From Sipunculus nudus (Eukaryota; Annelida; Sipuncula; Golfingiida; Sipunculidae): a DNA stretch of 64,000 nucleotides. Where the stretch lies: contig CM049312.1 in the NCBI GenBank assembly GCA_026874595.1, forward strand, positions 71,518,929-71,582,928. Direction: 5' to 3'. This document shows positions 41,964 to 53,450 of this stretch, one piece after another; position 1 is the stretch's first letter; the number at the start of each line of letters is the position of its first letter. Both the position numbers and the translations under genes were made by a program. Under the pieces are notes generated by a model, which was not told where the DNA came from, did no database searches, and saw nothing but the letters and a program-made list of their open reading frames with translations.

Positions 41964-44697
41964 CTGAAATTGATAAAGGAACCCGTAAAATGTATTAGAA
42001 AATATTATGTTCAAGTAATTCTTACGATTCATCTTTTTCAATTTTATGAACTTTGAACGAATTATGAATGAACGTTTCATTATTAAGTATTAAAAATGTC
42101 CTCACTCATCATTGTTATTTCCACATAAGCCATCCATTCTGTTGTAAAAATTGGGGCCGACACAAATGTGTAAGCAAGAATGACAGTCCCACGACACTAC
42201 GAAGTAAAATGCCTTGATTTTAAATATCATCCTTCGGCGATAATCTATTTCGAAGTCATAGATATACACATCAGGATCGTCATAGGGTATGGGCTTGTAT
42301 CCACCAGGAGGGTCCTTCACGCATACAACAAATGAGACATAGCTGAATCGATATCTCCATTCATTTCGTCAACTGGTTTTATTTCAAACAAAATTTCTAA
42401 CAAGGGCCAAAAGTTTGCTACTTTCTATAAATATTATATGTAAGATAATAAAAATACTAAATGTTGACAAACCATTCACCAATGGATCACTATCACCTGA
42501 CACAACATTCTTTTAGCTTTTACAGTAGAAACAGCCGATTGATAATAACCCTATGTAATTATTCTCTATTTTCCATTTATCAGCATTTCTGACATACTTT
42601 AAGAAGAGTTTTGCTGCTTCATTCCAGCTAATATTCCGGAAGCCTTAATATCGCTTTTTGCATGCAAAATTATTCTTTGATTTAGGTCTTGTTGATCAAC
42701 TAAGCATTACAAACATTGTGATGTTTATTAAATGTTGCTTGATTGTTGGTACAATCCCTGTATATTAAAAACGAGTATCCCACTCGGATGAACCACCAAA
42801 GTATGACTTAGCTCGAATGTGGCAATTCAATGTTAAATTTGGAAATCATTTGGAAAAGACGGTTTTGCGCTTAATATTTGATATGTTATAAGTTATTGCA
42901 CGTTAAGAATAATTGTTTCATCAACGCAATGGAAAATATGCTAATTACAAACTTACCATGAAGAACCTTTCTGCACAGTCTCCCTTGGAAAATGAGTAGT
43001 TCACACCTTTATACACTATATCAACTCTTACAATCAAAGATCGTTTGTTAAATCCGGTTGGTTTTGTTAACATGAAAACTTGCACAATGTCATCGAGATC
43101 CGCAGTCAAATTATACATACACGGGTACTGAACTCTTATTTTTCTCAAGTCATATGTCAGGACATCGGGGTCACGACAAATCATGCAACAGTTGCCTGCA
43201 AGTTGAGAAGAGATGTTAATTTAAAGTTAGAACAATGTGACAGTTCAAAGAAAAACAACAGACATTATATATATAAAACAACCAAGCACTGTAAAAGGGT
43301 TTCTTGCTCCAATTAATCAACCTGATACCTGACAGGAAAATAGTGTTGATGGTTAACATATATTGCTGTGCCCTATTATTTTATTACACAGGTTTATACA
43401 AAATTTATACTATCAAAATAATTAAAATCATAGCCAGCAAGACAATATTTCATTTAAACGATTATTTGTTAAACTATGTGGAAAAGCGGGTCAAACGGGT
43501 ACGATAGGTGCCTTTTTAAGGGTGGGACAGACGGATGGACGGATGGAGAATGATTGCTATCGCAAAGATGGCCGATGGCCAGCATAGAAAATGATATACC
43601 GATATTACACTATACTTACGCATTTAGTGTAGAATTTCAGCTTGTTCTTTAATGCGCAGGCCAACATGCTGTATTAGCATAGACTTATCACGTCAATACA
43701 CGTGAGATTCTAAATAAATGCTTTCTTTCAAGTAATATATGTGAAAAGCTTAAGGGGCTACTAGAGTAAGTGGTTTCAGGAACCAACCTAACGCTTATCA
43801 AAATAAGATTATTCGCAGTCGCACGTTATAAATGAAAAACATCTACTGATCTATTTAAATAAACAACAAACTATTCTTGTTATATATTAAAAAAGAACAC
43901 TGGGTTGGTAACAATGAACCGTGGATGCTACATAGAATTCCTCCTTTCTAAATTCTACTAGATTTGATTCGAAGTGGAAAGGAAAAGGGAATGTTCAATA
44001 ATCTCTCATATGTATAATTTGTATGTTTTGTTTTCTCCAATATACATTCATTTGTGTGTTTGTGTGTCTGTGTGTGGGTAGGTGTATGTGTATGCGTGTC
44101 GAATATGCAGAATATATATTAAAGAAAGCTGACATGCATCATTAATGACTGTCGCGCCAAACTCTTGACATACTTTGATTCAATATTGCAGGTCCGTCCA
44201 CTTCATATTCTTCTTGTAACACTTCCCGTTTCCCTGAAAAAAAGGTTAAACAATGTTCTGATAAAAAAATTAAATATAGACCATTTCCACCACATTAGTT
44301 ACATCAGTTGACGACGATTGACATTAACATTTCGGGTCCAGTACGAAAAATGAGATTATATGCCAAATGATGAAAGTAAAAGAATCCTGTCTTATCAATA
44401 GACTTAAGTTCCTGTCTGTGTCTGTGGCATGTATCACCTTAACGAAACCCGCAATGCTGGCTCAAAGGGCCCAAACGACATTTACCTGTAGTGCACAGCC
44501 TCGTAGAAAAGGCCCATATGCATACATATTTGATCAGAAACAAATAATAAATTTCTTTGTGTTGAGACATAATATCATCTAATCAAGAGACAAGCCTTCA
44601 CCGAGATGGAAAATTCACACATATGCACACTTTGTGCGAAAGGCTAGACGATCCGTATTTCTAAATTAATTAAGAGGAATATGCAGTATATATATTT

Positions 44698-44735
<38 letters not shown>

Positions 44736-44994
44736 ACATGTAACTTTATTTGCAATAGTTGACATTTCGCCTCAATTTTGACTCACTTTGAGTAGCATAT
44801 ACAGCATATACATAGAGACATTAATATAGGAACATGGACAGAGTAACATAAATAGAGTAATATAAACATAGTGACATAAATATAGTATTATAGACATAAT
44901 AATATAAATATAGTAATAAAAATATACCCAGATCCATGACGGCAGCCCCGGCAAGAGCCAAAGCGGATAGAAACAATATTCTTTGCGGAAACAT
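41894..44994 (-). CDS. Secreted single-domain VWD-like (von Willebrand factor type D) protein, split gene
   Basis: Coding exons, read right to left, are 44,994-44,928, 44,233-44,174, 43,195-42,957, 42,342-42,106 and 41,963-41,894, with GT-AG introns. Phases agree at every junction except exon 3 to the 42,342 exon, where a small exon may be missing. The product is about 225 residues. It starts with a hydrophobic signal peptide (MFPQRILFLSALALAGAA), followed by an acidic linker with a KR pair. The VWD-like domain opens with a C-x-x-C-RDPDVLTYD motif (families usually have GDPH) and closes with MDGLCGNNND (families usually have CGLCGN), then a tail ending WEYYP. Four N-glycosylation sequons (NQS, NLT, NYS, NDT) fit an extracellular protein. 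The function is unknown. VWD domains usually mediate disulfide-linked assembly. A paralogue lies at the right window edge. Confidence 0.78.
42106..42342 (-). CDS. Penultimate exon: second half of the VWD-like domain
   Basis: It runs from an acceptor ATCGATTCAG to a GTGAGG donor. It encodes 78 whole codons, including YVSFVVCVKDPPGGYKPIPY, then FEIDYRRRMIFKIKAFYFVV, then a Cys-rich WDCHSCLHIC stretch and the closing NFYNRMDGLCGNNND. The GLCGN core is the most recognisable VWD signature. It ends with two bases of an Asp codon completed by the last exon. Confidence 0.85.
42497..42516 (-). CDS. Candidate 20-bp microexon bridging the phase gap
   Basis: Between exon 3 (ends in phase 0) and the 42,342 exon (needs two bases) a 20-bp stretch has AG before it and GTGATA after it, and its length is exactly two bases over whole codons. 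It would add six residues including two adjacent Cys (LKECCV). The acceptor tract is mediocre. The alternative is a weak GTTCTT donor inside exon 3 at GCAGAAAG, which also restores phase. Confidence 0.25.
42957..43195 (-). CDS. Exon 3: first half of the VWD-like domain
   Basis: The acceptor is CTTCTCAACTTGCAG and the donor is a perfect GTAAGT after an ATG codon. The exon encodes 79 residues. It begins NCCMICRDPDVLTYD and contains YPCMYNLT, which resembles the C-x-Y segment of VWD domains, then beta-strand-like alternation (RSLIVRVDIVYKGVNYSF) and GDCAERFFM. Confidence 0.82.
44052..44099. repeat. GT-rich microsatellite in intron 2
   Basis: This is an imperfect TG/TGTG run with interruptions between exons 2 and 3 of the VWD-like gene. 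Confidence 0.8.
44174..44233 (-). CDS. Exon 2: acidic linker with Lys-Arg pair
   Basis: This is a 60-bp exon between an acceptor with a run of seven T (TTTTTTTCAG) and a GTATGT donor. It completes a Gly codon from exon 1, encodes KREVLQEEYEVDGPAILNQ and leaves one base for the next Ser codon. Both junction phases fit exactly, which is strong support for so small an exon. The KR pair could be a proprotein-convertase site (inference). Confidence 0.75.
44700..44927. repeat. (TA)n run and AT-rich minisatellite in intron 1
   Basis: A TA run at about 44,700-44,733 is followed at about 44,796-44,927 by imperfect short units of the type ACATAAATATAGTAATATA. Both lie in intron 1 of the VWD-like gene. 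Open frames here are low-complexity. Confidence 0.75.
44928..44994 (-). CDS. Exon 1 (coding part): start codon and signal peptide
   Basis: The ATG at 44,994-44,992 opens 22 codons plus one base. The peptide is a typical signal sequence: a basic residue, a run of Leu, Ala and Phe, then small residues. It ends at a GTATAT donor. Eight bases upstream of the ATG lies an AG acceptor (TTCTGATACAG), so a 5' untranslated exon further right, for example ending at the GTGAGG donor near 45,202, is possible. A 65-bp (TA)n run would then lie in that intron. Confidence 0.75.
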
Positions 44995-45053
44995 TGTTGA
45001 ACCTGTATCAGAATAAATCTTTTACCACATTTTCAACTATTTGTAACCCCCAC

Positions 45054-45056
<3 letters not shown>

Positions 45057-45121
<65 letters not shown>
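45057..45121. repeat. (TA)n microsatellite upstream of the VWD-like start codon
   Basis: This is an uninterrupted TA run of about 32 units, 60-130 bp upstream of the start codon. Confidence 0.95.
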
Positions 45122-45127
<6 letters not shown>

Positions 45128-45203
45128 GTCCTTTTCCATGTTGTTATTGTTATGCATGAATTTGTTGGGTTTTTTTTGCGTGAAGTGTTTAACATACCTC
45201 ACC

Positions 45204-46333
45204 TAATAAACGAACGAGGGTGTGCTGATAATTCCAAATGATTCCAAATTCTGAAGTGCAGATTGCTTATAATCTAATTAAAGTTCTGGTACAATGAGAA
45301 CTATAGCACTATAAAATATGAAAAAAGAATGATTATCTTATGCAAAAGATATTTTTCCTTGATTACCATAGGTTAATAAGCATATGACCATTTCACTCAA
45401 TCAAACAAAGGCTCTGTCCATTTCTATACATTACTGATGTTTTATAGATATTATAGCATTGATGAAATTGATGGACCATCATGCACATCGAACATTGGTC
45501 ATCAGAAAAAAATATATCCAAATGAAACAAATGTCGCAACATTCAACAGTTATCATGAACGACTTCAGATTTTCCGGGTTTAATTTTGCCTATAAGGTTT
45601 GTTCTTCTGGATTCTTTATCGTCTACTGAGCCCCTTAGTACGATGTATCTGAGCTTAAGCATATTCTGCCATTGCCAACATACAGCAGGGGCAGGTAAAG
45701 CAGTACCGCAATTGTTGTTCCGACTTAAAGATATCTCTGGCCGTACACTGGGAAACACTCTTGACAAGTCCTGCTAAGTCCAGTTCTAAGGTGTATTTTC
45801 CCATTTTACCCGTCACATCCACCGGGACATGCTTGCTAATACCCCCTGCTTTATTACTTTATTAACAGAAATAGCTGCAACTACGACTGACAGTCTACAA
45901 CGACTGCCTTTGACAGGAGATCATAGCAGCAGGGTGAATATCCACACCCTGGTCTCTATAATAACCTCATCTACAACAAGCTTACTTTAGCATAACCACT
46001 GTTCACACTAAACGAGATGACTTCAATACACAAAGAACTATAAACAGAACCATGGCAAATACAGTTCCAAAATTAGATTTAAAAAAGATTACATAAAACC
46101 ATCACATTATGAGGCAATATGTATATATCAGTTACTTACTTCCCACATTGAGCAGGTCCCTGTTTTGAAAATAACTTTATATTATTGTATATCATTGAAG
46201 TGCATTAATCTAACGGCCTGTAAATGGAGATACTTATCTGTCTGAAATTGTTGTCCATATTACAACGTCATATGCACGTCCTGCGAAAAGTTATACATAA
46301 CCTTATATATTAACGGTTTTAACGATTTTTAAT
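45204..46333. other. Non-coding or unassigned AT-rich spacer with one GC-richer open island
   Basis: No gene is recognised. The stretch 45,540-45,870 is richer in GC and open on both strands. The minus strand gives a 49-codon frame from MGKYTLELDLAGLV to CCMLAMAEYA ending at 45,646, and the plus strand gives a longer frame through QVKQYRNCCSDLK. I cannot decide whether either is a real exon or an old transposon piece. Confidence 0.4.
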
Positions 46334-46633
46334 AGAGGTGACTGTCTTCATTTTTGTACCGTCTTGTTTAATTCTCAGTCTAAGAAAGTACATCTGAAGA
46401 GTTTTGGTTTTAGACCAAGTGACAGAGGGATAAGGCTCGTATTCTATCATATTGAGTGTATATTGGTGTTACCCAGGTCCATTGACCTGGCTGTGTAATA
46501 ACCCACATAGCATAGTCAAAACACCGAAGAACCCCCAAGGATACACTCGTTTTTGTGTGATACATGGCACAACCGGCAGAGTGCTCATTCTTGGTTTAGC
46601 CCGGTGGTGGAAACCTAGCCGCTCATCCCTTGA
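46334..46633 (-). mobile_element. SINE copy 2, minus strand, tRNA head missing
   Basis: Read on the minus strand this matches the body and 3' end of the SINE at 26,321-26,726. Corresponding plus-strand landmarks are AGGTGACTGTCTTCATTTTT (the hairpin and A-run region), AAAGTACATCTGAAGAG, CTCGTATTCTATCAT, TGGTGTTACCCAGG, AACACCGAAGAACCCCC and GTGTGATACA. Beyond about 46,633 the similarity ends before the tRNA-like part, so the copy is 5'-truncated. It is clearly diverged from copy 1 and older. An open frame across it (46,452-46,676) is meaningless. Confidence 0.85.
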
Positions 46634-47124
46634 GAGTTTATCTCATAACAAGACGTGGGGTAATCGTATTCAGTAACAGTAAACAAATACAATCGATCAC
46701 ATTTTTAGACATCGTAATGGTTATCCATAACAGATATTTTTAAAGCAAAGCAATTGTTTTCGTAATTGTAAACGCTCACAATGTAATAGGTAAAATGGTA
46801 ATGATGTATTATAAGATTGTTTTTGTATTTTCAAATTAAAAACAGCTACAGTTAATGTTTCCGTTCAAACTTATCTCTCATGTTTACCACTGATGTAAAC
46901 ACCACTGAGTGAATCATCAAGCTGATGTGACTTCTGACAGCTATCAAATCATTTTAAGTAGAAGATATATGTTTTTGAAGCCAGCTGGATTGTCGGGCCG
47001 AGCAATTTTTAGATGAAATAATAGATGAATACATGAATTTGAAATGTTGTGTAAGTTATTTTTTTTTCCTTTGATGCATTTGAATATTCGTGTTTTGCCT
47101 TTGACATGGTAAGTTTTCTATTTT

Positions 47125-47255
47125 TAGAAGTAATCATGATAACTTTTTGAAGTAGTCATAAAGTAATCATAATCGATTACATGCACTTATTTACGTAATT
47201 GTAATTGTAATTGTAATGATATACATTTATAGTAATCATAATCAAGGTATAAAGT
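47125..47255. repeat. Degenerate TAATC/GATTA-rich low-complexity patch
   Basis: AGTAATCAT, TAATCGATTAC, GTAATTGTAATTGTAA and AGTAATCATAATCAAGG alternate, giving a quasi-palindromic patch around ATCGAT at 47,172-47,177. It could be the remnant of a transposon end. The identity is unknown. Confidence 0.5.
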
Positions 47256-50200
47256 AATCAAACCATGTCTGCTAATGACCTTCCTGCTTTCAGTATATTT
47301 ATAAATCGGAGGACTACAATAAATATTACCATTATCAATGCCCAAACGTGCTGTTTATGGGATCGGTATACTGGTTGAACACGGAAAATGCGTGACAGAT
47401 ACGTGAGCATCAATACATTTGGATTTACTTTCAATGGAAACATTGCTGCTACCGTTTCAATTTCAATGGTTATTTAATGGCTGGATGTACAAGGCCGTTA
47501 CATTGCATATCAAACTTGTCTCCAACTATATTTATACCATACATACACTCTTTCAACAAACTGATTACATTAAAAGATGAATTAAGATTTTAACATATTG
47601 ATCTTCCCTTTACCATACATTTTTATGTAGCTATATTATTGGGACAAAGCATTTTAACATTGTGTTTTCGTCCAAACATATGGAAGTCAAGGTCTGATCA
47701 TTCATAACATGAGACACAACAGTGAAAACAATATTGAATTCCACCTGTCTAGTTAAGGTATATTCGAACATTTTGATCGATGTTTTTAAAAACCTTGAGA
47801 AATTGCCACTTTAAGCTATTAAGAATCTACATGTACAATCAAGAGGTATTAACAATTGTCTACCTACACATTTGAAGTATTACCTGTAGTCTTCAGTTTC
47901 CTTGCCGTGTGGATATTGGTTGCCGTATAGATGCTACTTTTATACATTTCAAATGAGGTGTGGCGGCCTTCACCACGCAGAGCCACGTGTTACCATTGTC
48001 CAATTACTTTTCTAAAAATTATTTTAGACAAATAAAAGTAGTTCATGACAACATTATTCAAATTTACTTCCGTGTTTACCAAAACATGCCTTTCATACAT
48101 TTCCTATGAAATGTTCGGGGGCGCAAATCACCAAGTCAGGTGTTCTAATAATTGTCAGATAAATTTCTGAAATACCTTTTTCACCAACAGGATGAATTTA
48201 TAGAACGATGAAACATGTCACAAAGGCGTGCCTGTCACGAAAACATGAACACTGGTGTTCGTACTGGCTAATAAATTCCTATACATTTTGAAACAAAGAC
48301 ATTCAAAGGCAATATTAACTTAAATTATGGTAGTGTTTACCGAGATATATCCCTTGTAGGTTTCAGACGGGATGTTTAGAGGGTATATATTCGAGGAGGC
48401 AGCCGTTATAAATGTCCAAATAAATATAAAATTATATTTCTTTAACGAGGAAAATAATATAGGGAGACCATTACCTCGATAAATGGAAGTGTTAACGCAT
48501 TGGCTAATTCACATTCAAGAGGAAGAAGAATTTATGTTCTCCTTTTCTGGTTTTCGAGCGAGAATGTGGAGCATAAAGTATATTTTATTACACTATTGTC
48601 CTTAACAAACAAGTCACAAATGGTCATAGGCATTATAAACCAGAATAACGGCCCGTGAATATATATTACTCATGATACATCAAGTCAAATAGAAATAAAG
48701 ATCTTCCATCTGTAGTTATGCTACCTAATGGGAAAGTTGAATGGTCGAAACTTAAAAATAGTCTTTACAGTATCCTGTTTGTAGTGTTCAGTCTAGGTGT
48801 GTATTATTTGTGAACTCTGCGTCAGACATTCGATGCAGCCAGTTAAGCACATAAATCGAACAAATATCAAGAAGCATACCATATCAATACAAGTAACCTA
48901 TCGATATATTTTCAGAGTTGTAATCAACACTGCTGTTGGCTGTTTGAAAGCACGCATGAAGTTTTAGGTTTATTTACAAATTCGAGTATTTTATTCTCTG
49001 ACATAAAATTCTCATATTTCAAATGCTTTTTTTTTCCTGTATTTCACATGCCTCATCAATAAGTTGTATCTTACTAATAAATTAATGATGTAAACAAGTC
49101 TATAAACATGTTTGTACACCAGAATATATCATATTTTGTCTGTAAATTACAAACATTAAAATGTCAGTGACATTTTCAAGGAACTAAGATGTATCGGGAT
49201 AAATCATACAATATGTCATAAGTTGTCATTTTAGAATGAGAATCAGTCGTTGTTGCCGAAATTACATGATCAGATCAGAACTTTGCGAGTTTCGCTGTGG
49301 ACGAAATGAAAGGAGCCATACAGTTAACAAGAAAACTGAGTTGATTCCAGCTGGTGATGACTGAATTAAGAACATTCATGAACCCTGTGTAAAAGAGAGT
49401 TAAGATGACAACAAGGTACAAGATGAAGGTGTAGTAAGCTTATTTTTCCTTTTTAGTTTTATTTTGTTTGTTAATATTCTTTATTTTTAAGCTTTTCACA
49501 ATATTTTAATTGTTTATTTTTCATGTGAATAAAATGCTTCATTCAAGAGCTGTCAGAGTCTGGATTATAATAAATTGTGAAGTTTATTATTTTTTAGGTA
49601 TTTATAGGTTACATGTGGTTGTTATTCAGTTGGTATGTGAGTTATGAAGGTGTCTTTGTTGAAGCGTTGGGCATGTGTGTATGTGTGTGTTTTTGTGAGT
49701 AGGTGGGTTTGTGTATACAAAGGGAAAACATTATTTTCAAATTTCTATATAAATATTGATCTTACTTGAATTTTAATGTAAATAAAGACCAACCAAGTGA
49801 AGGCATAGACCTTGTTAAATTATGCCATATTCTGTAATATTAAAGATGTTTTTGCAATCATTATAAATATAGACATAGTTCTCGAGGGATTGACTGCATA
49901 ATTTAATCACTCTAAAATAAGGTAAAGCAAACATTGTGTTTTTTAATATTTTTTAACATATTAACCTATATTACTATTTGGCAGTTGCTATTCCTTTCAT
50001 ATAAAAACAAATATTTGCTTTATTATCTTTATTATAAATAAACAAGGAATCAGGTCTCGGGGGATTTACGCCACAATTTTATCAAGCTATTGTAATGCAA
50101 AATAAACATTGCAATTTTTAATATTTTATACAATATTAACTTTTGTTACTACTTGCAAGTTGTCATATCTTTTATGTAAATATAAATATAAATATTTGTT

Positions 50201-50917
50201 GAATTATTATTTTGTGAATTACACAAATTAATATTTAACTTGAAAAATAAGAATAGGTATGATTAAGGTTAATATATACACACAACCCGGATCAATTTGC
50301 ACAACTAAAAAAACTATAAAAAGTTTAATTTGCTCAAGCACCAAAAGATACAATAATATCATCAAGCATTCATTGTCTGTGCAAATAAATAAATATTTTC
50401 ATATATGAGTATACTATTTGATATTAACCGTTACTTTATTTCATATCACGAGTAACAAGCTTTATTTACTATTTCATAGTGGCTTTTAGACCGAGGTTAC
50501 TTGCGCTTATCTTCTACTTATCTAATCTAACATTATATAAATAAAAACCCAGTACTGGCTACTGAGTCGTATATTTATGGCTGGGATCGATTTTAGTAAT
50601 TAAGGAATGTATTTTCCTCGTAGTCTCGCCACACCCTTCAATATATTGTTTTATTCCTGACACATACCAATAATTTATAGAAATAATAATTAAAAAGTAT
50701 AAAAAATAATGATAAGAAAATCACATTATCATCAATAATGTTTCAAAGGATAGATTTCGGTGCATTGAACTGTATGAATAATCTTGAATTATAATTTGAA
50801 GTTAGATTTACATTTATAGCGTTTTTTTCACGTTGTAGCCCAGAGAGACAGAAAATTATTGAGGATTGGATTGTTGTTTAGGGTTCTGGATCTTGTACTA
50901 CATTATTTGTCTAACAG

Positions 50918-50998
50918 TAATAATAATAATAATAATAATAATGATAATAATAACATTAATAATAATAACATTAATAATAATAAAAATTATCTAATATT
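50918..50998. repeat. (AAT)n trinucleotide microsatellite
   Basis: This is a run of AAT and ATA units with a few interruptions, starting near 50,918, just left of the LINE remnant. Confidence 0.9.
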
Positions 50999-51060
50999 AT
51001 AAAAGATATTATTATTCAAAAATAATAATATTTATCATAAACTCATCATTTTACCATATT

Positions 51061-53383
51061 TACCAATAATAGGTGGCACCTTGTTCGAACACCATGACAT
51101 CCATTAGTATACATGGACCAGCAACACAACCTCTAGAAAAAGAGCCCAGATTGATTACATTGTCATCAGTGAAAGAGGGAAGTGTTCTATGTTAGATTGT
51201 AAGACATTTAGAGGAAGAGACATCTACAGTGACCATGAGTAAGTGGTGGCCAAGATCAGGATGAGGCTTAGCCGACTAAAAAAGCGAGGAGAGTGCAGGT
51301 GGTTTGCAACCGACAAACTCACGATATTTGCAGTAAAAGAATGCTACCAACAGGATATTGCAAGAAACCTCGGGCGGAGAGTCTGATGAGCACAGAAGTG
51401 TTGAAGAGGAGTGGTGCAGCATCAGGGAAGGAGTGGTCAAAGGAGCAGAGACAGTACTTGGTAAGAGTAGGGGGAAGAAGAAGGAGCGGATAGGTGCTGA
51501 AACAAAGGAGCTTTTGGAGAAATGGAGCGAAGCCAAAGTCAAGAGAGATACCAGAGGGACCAGGAGCAGTGCAGAAGAGAACAGACAGCTTGAAGACGAG
51601 GTAAAGAAGAGTGCAAGAAAAACACTCGAACGATGTGCCAGAGAACTAGAGGAAGCATCAAGAAAGAAGCCTTCAAAATTGCCAAGAAAATCAGTGGCAA
51701 TTAATCACCTCAGCCCATGTCAGTTAAGAGTAAAGAAGGCACAGTGCTTATAGAGGCAGAAAGACCGGTAGAGAGAGCATTTCGAGGAACTCCTGATCCG
51801 ACCAGAATTTGATTTCTCCCGAAATGACCTGGTCATAGACACAAGTGTTCTAACAATAGAGGAGGTGAGCCAGGCAGTACAAAAAAAAACAAAGCGGCTG
51901 TTGTAGACAAATTAAATGTAGAAATGTTGAAGAAAGGAGGTTTGGAGATCCTGCAAAGATTGCACTCACTAATTTTCAAAATCTGGAATGATGAAGAAAT
52001 CCTTGAAGACTGGAAAAGGAGCGTACTGAAGGTTCTATTCAAGAAAGGTGATAGGAAAGTATAAAAAAATTACGGAATTGTATCGTTGCTGTCTGCGGCA
52101 CGGAAGGCTTTTGCATGAATACTGCTGAAGATGATGCAGAAGGCAGTAGACCCTAGACGACAAGAGAACCAGGCTGGCTTCAGGAGTGGCAGAGGTTGCA
52201 TGGATCAGATCTTAACACTAAGAATTCTGTTTGAGAAGTTTCTGTAGTACCAGTTACTAGTAGTGTCAACTTTTCTCGGTTTTAAGGCAGCCTTTCCGGC
52301 ACGAGAAGGCCAAACTTGTGGAGAGGTTTTGAGAGAGTATGGCATCCCACAAAGGTCGTGACTATCATCGGCATCACCCACAGTGGTACCATAGCAAGAG
52401 TTAGGGTGAGTTCAATGACTACAGAATAGTTCCAAGTGGAGACAGGCGTGCGGCAAGGTTGTGTTTGATCTCCACTCTTGTTCGGCATCCTGATCGACTT
52501 GGTGCTCCGTTAAGCTTGCGATGGCTTGGACTCCGACTAATGAAGAGAACAAGGACACTGGTGTGGACAAAAGTAGCATAAAAATTAGCCGGTTTAGACT
52601 TCGCAGATGATGTGACTGTGATAGAGAAAGGAGACTAAGAGGCCTAAGCTGCCTTAAAAAGACTGAGAAAGGCTGGCGAGGAAGTTGGAATGGTGGACTC
52701 CAAAGAGAAGACGAAGGTGTTGACATCCGTAAACGCACCAGCAATCATTGAGGACGAGGATAATGTACTGGAACAAGTCAACAGCTTCTGCTACTTAGGG
52801 TCGCATGTTACACCTACGAAATGCCTAGAACAAGAACTAAATATAAAGATAGGAGATCTGGTACTGTATTAAGGTCACAGAACAAGGTATGGCAAACTTA
52901 GATTAAGCTTTAAACAAATTTAAAGATGTATGACGCTGTCGCGGTGCAAATGCCGCTATATGGAGCAGAGACTTGGGCAGCAACAAGAAAACGGGAGCAA
53001 AGACGGGATGCCTCTGATTCACGCTGCCCTCGAACAATCCTCATGGTAAAATGGTGGCATTGGAAAAGAAACAGTGAAGTCCGAGAAATGACCCAGCAGA
53101 TGTATGCCTGTACCATCATGAAGAGAGCAAGACTAAAGTGGTATGGTCACATGTAAAAGTTGGACCATAGTCGGCTACCTCAACGTGTGTACAGATGGGA
53201 CCAATCAGCTGTAGGAGGAAGGAGTAAACAGGGCAGGCAGAGACAGAGGTGGTCAGACACCATCAACAGGGACCTGGCCTCCATAGGGCTGACACCTCAA
53301 GAGGCAGAATCAATGACCATCAGCAGGGAGGAATGGAGACAAACGATTGCGGCACTGATGTGAAAATAGTCACCAGCAGTACC

Positions 53384-53384
<1 letters not shown>
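51061..53384 (+). mobile_element. RTE-like non-LTR retrotransposon (LINE), 5'-truncated and inactive
   Basis: Pieces appear in the order expected for the family, in shifting frames. An endonuclease C-terminal part (QIDYIVISERGKCSML, FRGRDIYSDHE) lies at about 51,065-51,300, and a charged linker at about 51,360-51,720. Reverse-transcriptase blocks follow at about 51,820-52,860 (EDWKRSVLKVLFKKGD, QENQAGFRSGRGCMDQI, TGVRQGC, and the catalytic FADD at 52,600-52,611). A C-terminal tail lies at about 52,930-53,363 (MPLYGAETWA, then QGRQRQRWSDTINRDLASI). The N-terminal endonuclease half is missing. In-frame stops, for example near 52,060 and 52,117, and several frameshifts kill the frame. The clade assignment rests on motif style and is not tested. 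Confidence 0.85.
51820..52870 (+). pseudogene. Reverse transcriptase domain remnant of the LINE
   Basis: The frame from KAAVVDKLNVEMLKKGG through ILTLRILFEKFL contains stop codons where the family has sense codons, and the frame changes before TGVRQGC and again around the FADD box. The order of blocks and the FADD motif show a former RT of about 350 residues. It no longer encodes a whole enzyme. Confidence 0.8.
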
Positions 53385-53448
<64 letters not shown>

Positions 53449-53450
53449 GT
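53385..53450. repeat. (TA)n plus GTAT tail at the LINE 3' end
   Basis: A TA run (about 53,386-53,436) followed by GTATGTATGTATG directly follows the LINE. Short tandem repeats at the 3' end are typical for RTE-type elements, so this was probably seeded by the insertion. Confidence 0.85.

Larger units (their letters stand above)
46634..51060. other. AT-rich intergenic DNA without recognisable genes
   Basis: No supported gene. Visible contents are a TAATCATAATCGATTAC-type low-complexity patch with GTAATTGTAATTGTAA at about 47,125-47,255, a GT-rich run at about 49,673-49,713, and an (AAT)n stretch at its right end. Short open frames are scattered and uninformative. Confidence 0.6.

Noticed and set aside
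43520-43590. GGACAGACGGATGGACGGATGG patch as a mobile-element tail (written here in part: GGATGGACGGATGG)
   Set aside because: The motif is common at repeat ends in invertebrates, but no element body is visible around it.
45008-45202. Open frame encoding alternating Tyr and Ile (also at 54,543-54,731)
   Set aside because: These are translations of (TA)n microsatellites.
46452-46676. 74-codon plus-strand open frame
   Set aside because: It lies across the reverse-oriented SINE copy and matches non-coding SINE sequence.
47258-47443. Second signal-peptide exon, because it also begins MFP on the minus strand
   Set aside because: The rest of the frame does not resemble the real first exon, has no fitting donor, and no downstream domain exons follow.
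51276-53363. Separate small genes from open frames on both strands
   Set aside because: The plus-strand pieces together are one broken LINE, and the minus-strand frames are its shadows.
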